Below, piece by piece: positions 58,757 to 64,000 of a stretch of DNA of 64,000 bases. Every line of letters starts with the position of its first letter. Position 1 is the first letter of the stretch. The stretch comes from Raphanus sativus. Its lineage: Eukaryota; Streptophyta; Magnoliopsida; Brassicales; Brassicaceae. The stretch covers positions 18,127,792 through 18,191,791 of the forward strand of contig NC_079511.1 of NCBI RefSeq assembly GCF_000801105.2. The letters are read 5' to 3'. The position numbers and the translations under genes are program-made. The notes below the pieces were generated by a model, which was given only the letters and a program-made list of their open reading frames with translations, was not told the origin of the DNA and searched no databases.

Positions 58757-59592
58757 ATGGCGAGCCATCTTTGGAATCTTTTAAAGTTAGAAGATTATTA
58801 TTTTACTGGAGGATCAGATCCTGATGAGTACTTTGAATAGGAGCACAAGATGAATGAGTTCTTCATCCTTTGTGACCGTCCAGATTTTGAGAAGGTGTTC
58901 ATTGCAGCTGATCAACTCATCAACCACGCTCAAGATTGGTGGAGCCAATATACTTCTGGACATTTGCGACAACCAACTTGGGATGAGATGAAGAATCTCT
59001 TGAGGAAGGAATACATCCCACCTGATCGGTATCATGAAATCCGGAGGCAGTTTCGTACGCTTTGCCAAGATGATAAAACAGTCATGGAGTATCACAGTCA
59101 GTTCAAGTATCTCCGCACTCGGCTCAATCCAGGAGTAAGTAATGAGGATGTCGTGGATCAGTTTGTTAATGGACTGAGAGATGAGATACATGTTTACCTA
59201 CGAAGATACACATGCTGTGATTTAGAAGAGCTATTTCAACGAGCAGTCCAAATTGAGCTTGCCACCAAAGAGCCTGAGCCGCCTGATCCACCAGATGAGT
59301 CTCCACCACCAAAAGTGCCCACTGAAAAGGAGGAGCCACAAGAAGCGGTCCAACAACATTCAAGTGACCTCACCATGTCGCATGAACAAGTTTTGAGGAC
59401 AAAACTTTTTGAAGAAAGAGAGAATGATATAGTCCTGATATCAACTGATGATATTCTCATATCAACTGTCAACATTGAGGATGTGGTCATTAAACCAGAA
59501 GCTGAAGCAATATCTAAAACCGTAGCTGTACCAGAAGCCAATCAGATGGTCAACCCAACACCTTACCAAACCAGCCAAGGCGCTAACCAGGA
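58757..59592 (+). pseudogene. Gag of the gag-only element, one nonsense codon
   Basis: Starts at ATG 58757 (MASHLWNLLKLEDYYF). TAG at 58838-58840 replaces a Trp in YFE-x-EHKMNEFF. Then a Retrotrans_gag core (QDWWSQYTSGHLRQPTWDEM, YHSQFKYLRTRLNPG, FVNGLRDEIHVYL) and a Pro/Glu-rich tail (EPPDPPDESPPP). It runs in frame through FEERENDIVLISTDD into the 3' LTR and on to 59592, where the LTR is cut. No zinc knuckle is seen. Confidence 0.8.
59425..59592 (+). repeat. 3' LTR, truncated
   Basis: Matches the first ~165 bp of the 5' LTR up to GCTAACCAGGA, then switches to the LTR of the next gypsy element. Confidence 0.8.
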
Positions 59593-60310
59593 AGATCATC
59601 TGAACCCTATTGTTTTCTACTCTGTTCTTACGCAATTTTATTCAGGATTTATGTCTTTGATTCTCTGCATCATGATCGAGTAGTAGCCTTGCTCGCCTAG
59701 GGTTTTTAGGGTGTTGAGACATGAGCTAAACATAGGTAAGCGATTTCATAACTGTTCTTCATTCATACTGTTCTTACTGCTTTCATTAATCTGATCACTT
59801 GATGTTAGATCCCTAGTTCATCACCTAGTTAACCGCTTAGGATATAACTTGACATGTATTGAATGAGCTTAGTATCCCTAATCAGCGAAAATATATATTA
59901 GGGTAGTAAGTGAACTGATCAGACTTGTTCTGTATGGCTTGCAATCGATTCTCATCCCAACGAGAGTTAGGTGGTGAGATCGATCTGCAAAGAGATCACT
60001 GCCACGACAGTGGAGTGTTCCAGCTGAGTGATCCGAGTTCTAGAAAGCACTTCATCGCGCTTGAATAATTGTTTGGCTCCAATTCAACACCCAATGAAAT
60101 ACCCTAGGCTAGCTCTTGTTTAATTGAATCAATCTCGTGTTTTTACTTGTTTACTATTGTCACTTTTAAAACCAATTCATTATCTTCTTCTTACCTTGAT
60201 TTCGGAACTCATAGAACTAGAGTGTAGACTGGTCCTCTGGATTTGAATCTCAAGTACTACAATTGCAACTGTTAACTTGGCAGTAGTAAGGATTCATTTT
60301 CAGTGTATCA
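59593..60310 (+). repeat. Partial 5' LTR
   Basis: The 3' end of the LTR is clear from its position four or five bases before the PBS. The 5' part is missing at the junction with the gag-only element. Contains a TAGTAGC...GCTCGCCTAGGGTTT region and no coding frame. Confidence 0.65.
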
Positions 60311-60315
60311 AGTTT

Positions 60316-60332
60316 TGGCGCCGTTGCGACGG
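60316..60332 (+). other. Primer-binding site, Asp-tRNA type
   Basis: TGGCGCCGTTGCGACGG, the Athila/Tat style PBS with mismatches at the 3' side. Confidence 0.85.
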
Positions 60333-60426
60333 AACCAGATTTTTTACCTCTAATTTTCGGTTTCATATCTGGTCTAAGATATCTAACTCGCTTTTATTTC
60401 TTTGTTTCAGCTGATGATCCAGGTGC

Positions 60427-61791
60427 ATGACCAGTAGGCATACTCGGAGCAACGCACAAGGACCACTGCATCAGCTTACCAACGAAGAATTAGTGAGATT
60501 GGAACGACAGAACCGTCAACAGCCGAGATCTACGAACACCAACATGGGTGACCACGGGGATGATCTTACTGCTGCGTTTGCACTCATGCAACAGCAGATG
60601 CAGCAGATGCAGCAAACGATCCAAGCGCAGCAAGCTGCTGCCGAGCAAGCTGCTCTGAATGCTGCAAATCAGCAGAACCAACCCGAGGAGGTTGTTCGGA
60701 TCGGCCAGAGAAATCTACTGCGTAATCTACCTGTTACACAATCTGCCATCAACCCTCCACCGTGCACTAGGCAAGACTTTGAGATCAAGCCAGCCTTGAT
60801 AAGTCTGGTGCAAAGGAAGATCTTTAATGGACTTCCTGGTGAGATACCGATGGACCACATTGTGCACTTTGAGAAGATGTATGGTTTCACTAAAGCAAAT
60901 GGAGTACCACGCGATTTCATCAAGTGTACTATGTTCCCTTTCTCGCTTGATGGGAAGGCTTCTCGCTGGCTAGATTCCCTACCTACTGGATCGCTCACCA
61001 CTTGGGAACAAGTCCGATCTGCTTTCTTGAGTCACTTCTACACAAAATCGAAGACAGCAGCTTTGAGACAGAAGATCACGACCTTCAAGCAGCTAGCAGA
61101 TGGGCCGTTCTGCGATGCATGGGAACGATTCAATGTCTACCAAAGAGAGTGCCCACATCACGGGTTTGAGGAAGACTACCTGCTGGGAGTGTTCTACGAT
61201 AGAGTAGGCTGGGAATACAAGAACGCCTTGAACTAAGCCAGTAATGGAGATTTCATGACCCAGTCCACTCAAGGTGCCTTTGCATTGATTGAGAAGATGG
61301 CCTCAAGCTCAGCTGATAATAACCGCGAGACTGATCGCACTCAGAAGGTGAATAGCGTTGATAACAGCAAAATTGATGAGCTCTCTGCCAAGGTTGATCA
61401 GCTGATTAAGAGCAATCAGAACCAGGTCTTCATAATGGAAGAATCCCCTCAGGATAAAGCAACCGCGGAAGGCACATCAGAGGCAGATCAGTCGGCTGAG
61501 GATCAGCATGAAGTGAGCTATGTGAATGGGCAAGGATGGCAGTTCAAGAACTATCACCCAAACCATAACGTGAGGAACAATCCCCACCTGTTCAACGCCC
61601 CTAAACCAGACGGTAACCAAGACAATGCTCAAGGCAATCAGGGTCAGAACAGTGGATACCAAAGGCCCTATGGGAATCAGGGAAGAACCTTTGTCCTCAG
61701 CCCATCTCAGAATGCCCAGTTACACAGCCAGAAACAGCCGGTTAATCAGCAGGCTGCACAACCGCTCAGACTGCTCCGCATGATGATATGA
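60427..61791 (+). pseudogene. Athila-like gag
   Basis: Starts at ATG 60427 (MTSRHTRSNAQG). A Gln-rich coiled-coil stretch (MQQQMQQMQQTIQAQQ), then the gag core (HIVHFEKMYGFTKANGV, MFPFSLDGKASRWLDSLP, QLADGPFCDAWERFNVYQ). TAA at 61234-61236 is likely from CAA (Asn-Leu-Asn-Gln-Ala context). The frame resumes (MTQSTQGAFALIEKMA) and ends at 61791 after a frameshift near 61757; the next piece reads HDDMKSLANMMSQLLQG in another frame. Confidence 0.85.
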
Positions 61792-61978
61792 AGAGCCTCG
61801 CGAATATGATGAGCCAACTACTCCAAGGTCAGCAGATCCAGAGAAAAGCACTGAACCAGGTCACAAACGACATCAACACCAGGATGAATCAATGTTCAAT
61901 GACCTGAGTGCCAAGTATGACAATGTCTCAAGCCATATGAGACAAATGGATATTCAGATTGCTTAGACTGCTGAGAGT

Positions 61979-62965
61979 GTGAAGAGACAGCAAGGAACTC
62001 TCCCTCGAAAAACAGATAAGAACCCCAAGGAGTGCAATACAGTAGGTCTAAGGAGTGGAAAGCAACTGCCTGATCTGGACCCTAGGAGATTCACATCGGC
62101 TGAGAAAGGGAAGCAGAAGGAGTCGAATCAACCGCCTGAAGCTGTACCTACAGATGAGGAAAAGGCAGAACAACCTATTGAGATTGTTCCGACTGATGTA
62201 GAGCGACCCGCTGGGGTTGTTCCACCGGCTGCAGCACCTTCCCCTGCTCGTCAGTATGTACCGAAAGTGCCCTACCCTGTTCCGGCTAAGGTTACACGCA
62301 AGGATACGGAGGAGATGAAGTGCAGGAAGATGCTGGAAGATCTAACTGTCAAACTCCCTCTGATGAGTGCGATCCAGATGATACCATCCATGCGTAGCTT
62401 TGTGAAGGGACTGATCTCTGGGAAGATATCTGATGACAGCGAGTTCATGATTGTCTCTAAGGAGTGCAGTGCAATGCTCCAGAACAAAAGGATCAAGAAG
62501 CTGGGTGATCCGGGAAAATTTGTCCTCTCGGTTCAGATTGGGAGAACAGTCTTCTCATGCTCACTGGTCGATCTAGGATCAAGCATAAACCTCATGCCTT
62601 ATTATGTGGCTAAGCGCCTTGGATACACAGACTTCAAGCCTACCAGGATGTCTCTAGTGTTTACTGATCGATCTGTGAAGTCTCCAGTTGGAATCCTTGA
62701 AGATCTTCAAGTTCTGGTTGGGAACACACTTGTCCCTGCCGATTTCATTGTTCAGGAAATCGAGGAGGAGTCAAAGGATCCCCTGATCCTGGGCAGACCA
62801 TTCCTATGCACTGTTGGAGCTATCATTGATGTCCGACGAGAAATATTGATCTCCATCTTGGAGATATTGTGATGAAGTTTGAGATGAATCAGATGCTCAA
62901 GAAACCGATGTTAGATGGACAAACCTTTACTGTCCAAGAAGAGGGTGATCCGTTGAGCCGCATGA
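61979..62965 (+). pseudogene. Athila-like gag end and aspartic protease
   Basis: Begins SVKRQQGTLPRKTDKNPKEC, then a Pro/Glu linker, a conserved MLEDLTVKLPLMSAIQMIPS block and the retropepsin site SLVDLGSSINLMPYYVAKRL, with LILGRPFLCTVGAIIDV closing the protease. The active-site triplet is Asp-Leu-Gly. A frameshift near 62860 leads to LGDIVMKFEMNQM and DPLSRMRE followed by a stop at about 62970. Confidence 0.85.
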
Positions 62966-62969
62966 GGGA

Positions 62970-63538
62970 ATGATTGAAGAGATTCTCACTGATGATCCTC
63001 TTGAACTCGCCTTAGTCAGAGCTGAAGCCGAGCAGAGCTTAGAGAGTGTTGATGCTGATGCCTATGCCAAGATCCTGGATTCAGCCAGGAGTATTGAGAG
63101 GATGGTGGCGAATCTAAGTCTGGGGGAGAACAGCGAGTCCAGTAAATCAGCTGGAACAACCGCGCCTCAAAACCCGTCTGTTCCGCGAGCTCAGACCAAT
63201 GACTCATGGAGCGAGCTGAAAGCTCCAAAGGTAGAGCTCAAATCCCTTTCCAAGGGACTCAAGTATGCATTTCTTGGACCAAACTCAACATATCATGTCA
63301 TTATGAATGCTGGCCTGAACAATGCCGAGACTGCTCTGCTTTTGTGTGAACTGAGAAAATATCATAAGACATTAGGTTACTCTCTAGCTGACATACCTGA
63401 CATTTCACCTGATATGTGCATGCATATAATACACCTAGAAGATGAATCTATGACTTATGTAGAACATCAGAGGAGGTTAAACCCAAATCTAAAAGATGTT
63501 GTAAAGAAAGAGATAATGAAACTTCTAGAAGCTGGTGT
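62970..63538 (+). pseudogene. Athila-like pol, start of reverse transcriptase
   Basis: Reads LELKSLSKGLKYAFLGPN-type sequence (LKSLSKGLKYAFLGPNST), then LADIPDISPDMCMHIIHLED and the RT entry RRLNPNLKDVVKKEIMKLLE. The frame is cut by the TRIM at 63539 and resumes after 63908 with VVPKKSGITVITNEKN, including one stop, at the window edge. Confidence 0.85.
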
Positions 63539-63903
63539 TGTTAAGCTAGATGGGCTTCGAACTTAAAACCAATTGGTGATAAGAGGAGTGACCCATCTAT
63601 CTTATATATTGCTAAGGATCCCTTCCAATACCCGATGTGGGACAATTTGTGTCTAATACGCCCCCTCGAGATGATGGCTCTCTGAGCGTCAATCTCGGAA
63701 TGCTCGGGCAAAGATCGATAGGCCAACTTTGGGCCAGATCGATGTAGATCAAGTTGGACTGTATGGATCGGGCTCTGATACCATGTTAAGCTAGATGGAC
63801 TTCAAACTTAAAACCAATTGGTGATAAGAGAAGTGACCCATCTATCTTATATATTGCTAAGGATCCCTTCCAATACCCGATGTGGGACACTTTGTGTCTA
63901 ATA
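63539..63903 (-). mobile_element. TRIM (Katydid/Br-like) inside the gypsy RT
   Basis: Two 120-bp LTRs (63539-63658 and 63784-63903) starting TGTTAAGCTAGATGG, a 125-bp interior, a PBS on the minus strand (TGGTATCAGAGCCC, 63770-63783) and a purine tract GAGGGGGCG (minus strand) by 63659. Flanking 5-mers are GGTGT and TGTGT, one mismatch. The LTRs differ at about four sites. Non-coding; the family name is from memory of Brassicaceae TRIMs. Confidence 0.9.
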
Positions 63904-64000
63904 TGTGTGATCTATGCGATTTCTGATAGTAATTGAGTTAGTCATGTTCTTGTAGTACCTAAGAAGAGTGGGATCACTGTGATAACAAATGAAAAGAATG
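63904..64000 (+). pseudogene. Athila-like RT, continued
   Basis: Continues the reverse-transcriptase entry region after the TRIM: IYAISDSN, a stop, then VSHVLVVPKKSGITV. The stop replaces the Trp of the usual SDSxWVSPV motif (TGG to TGA). Runs off the window. Confidence 0.75.

Larger units (their letters stand above)
56534..59592 (+). mobile_element. Gag-only LTR element (TR-GAG type)
   Basis: A 5' LTR (56534-58586, containing a 973-bp internal duplication), a Met-tRNA type PBS TGGTATCAGAGC at 58591, a gag frame from 58757, and the first ~165 bp of a 3' LTR (from 59425) before sequence of another element begins at 59593. No protease, integrase or reverse transcriptase is present, so it depends on another element. 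Its gag frame continues without a stop across the 3' LTR boundary. Confidence 0.75.
59593..64000 (+). mobile_element. Athila-like Ty3/gypsy element, 5' part
   Basis: A partial 5' LTR (59593-60310, ending GTGTATCA), an Asp-tRNA type PBS at 60316, gag, aspartic protease and the beginning of reverse transcriptase, running off the right edge. Several stops and frameshifts are present. It is in the opposite orientation to the Athila-like element at 1-3763. Confidence 0.88.

Noticed and set aside
58590..58824. Phe/Lys-rich frames between PBS and gag
   Set aside because: They come from poly-T and poly-A stretches in the leader of the gag-only element.

Overview
The window is plant nuclear DNA, almost certainly from a Brassicaceae species. 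It carries Athila-type Ty3/gypsy elements, a CACTA element, a MULE with a DUF1985/ULP1 peptidase gene, many Helitron ends, Cassandra and other TRIMs, plus spliced fragments that read like Arabidopsis/Brassica genes. No intact host gene was found. It reads as transposon-dense, probably pericentromeric DNA in which elements are nested and decayed.

Layout: 1-3763 is part of a minus-strand Athila-like gypsy element (5' LTR 2446-3763) inserted in a CACTA transposase fragment (3764-4613). 5795-11866 is a degenerate minus-strand CACTA element with a TNP1-like remnant, a TNP2-like transposase pseudogene and one recognisable terminal repeat. 12247-18345 holds Helitron ends, a long inverted-repeat element with tRNA-like boxes, and an unrecognised small gene. 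18342-27746 is best read as one minus-strand Helitron holding captured gene pieces (an ATP synthase subunit g fragment and an unidentified exon), itself invaded by an intact Cassandra TRIM (18967-19770) and a nearly intact Ty1/copia element (20457-25027). 28389-29460 is a complete short Helitron.

31672-46026 is the most interesting object: a 14.4 kb MULE bounded by terminal inverted repeats and a perfect 9-bp target-site duplication. It has a six-exon mudrA gene (plus strand), a multi-exon DUF1985-ULP1 gene (minus strand), and a 3.5 kb spacer of telomere-like degenerate repeats. A short motif (ACTATACTA and its complement TAGTATAGT, often as an inverted pair) recurs through the spacer, all five mudrA introns, most introns of the second gene and its leader. 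I saw it in no mudrA exon. This is the layout expected of a self-recognition motif read by an element-encoded factor, as described for VANDAL/VANC anti-silencing in Arabidopsis.

46036-56533 contains a LINE remnant, a MULE-type foldback element with a 9-bp duplication (47597-48413), a short complete Helitron (49615-50122), and captured, broken fragments of a U11/U12-25K-like spliceosomal gene and an AP2-domain gene, followed by two Helitron 3' ends. 56534-59592 is a gag-only LTR element whose gag reading frame runs on into its own LTR. 59593-64000 is a plus-strand Athila-like element with gag, protease and the start of reverse transcriptase, interrupted in the reverse-transcriptase region by a 365-bp TRIM.

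Intron-exon boundaries are read by eye from GT/AG signals and frame continuity. Protein family names come from recognised motifs, not from database searches.
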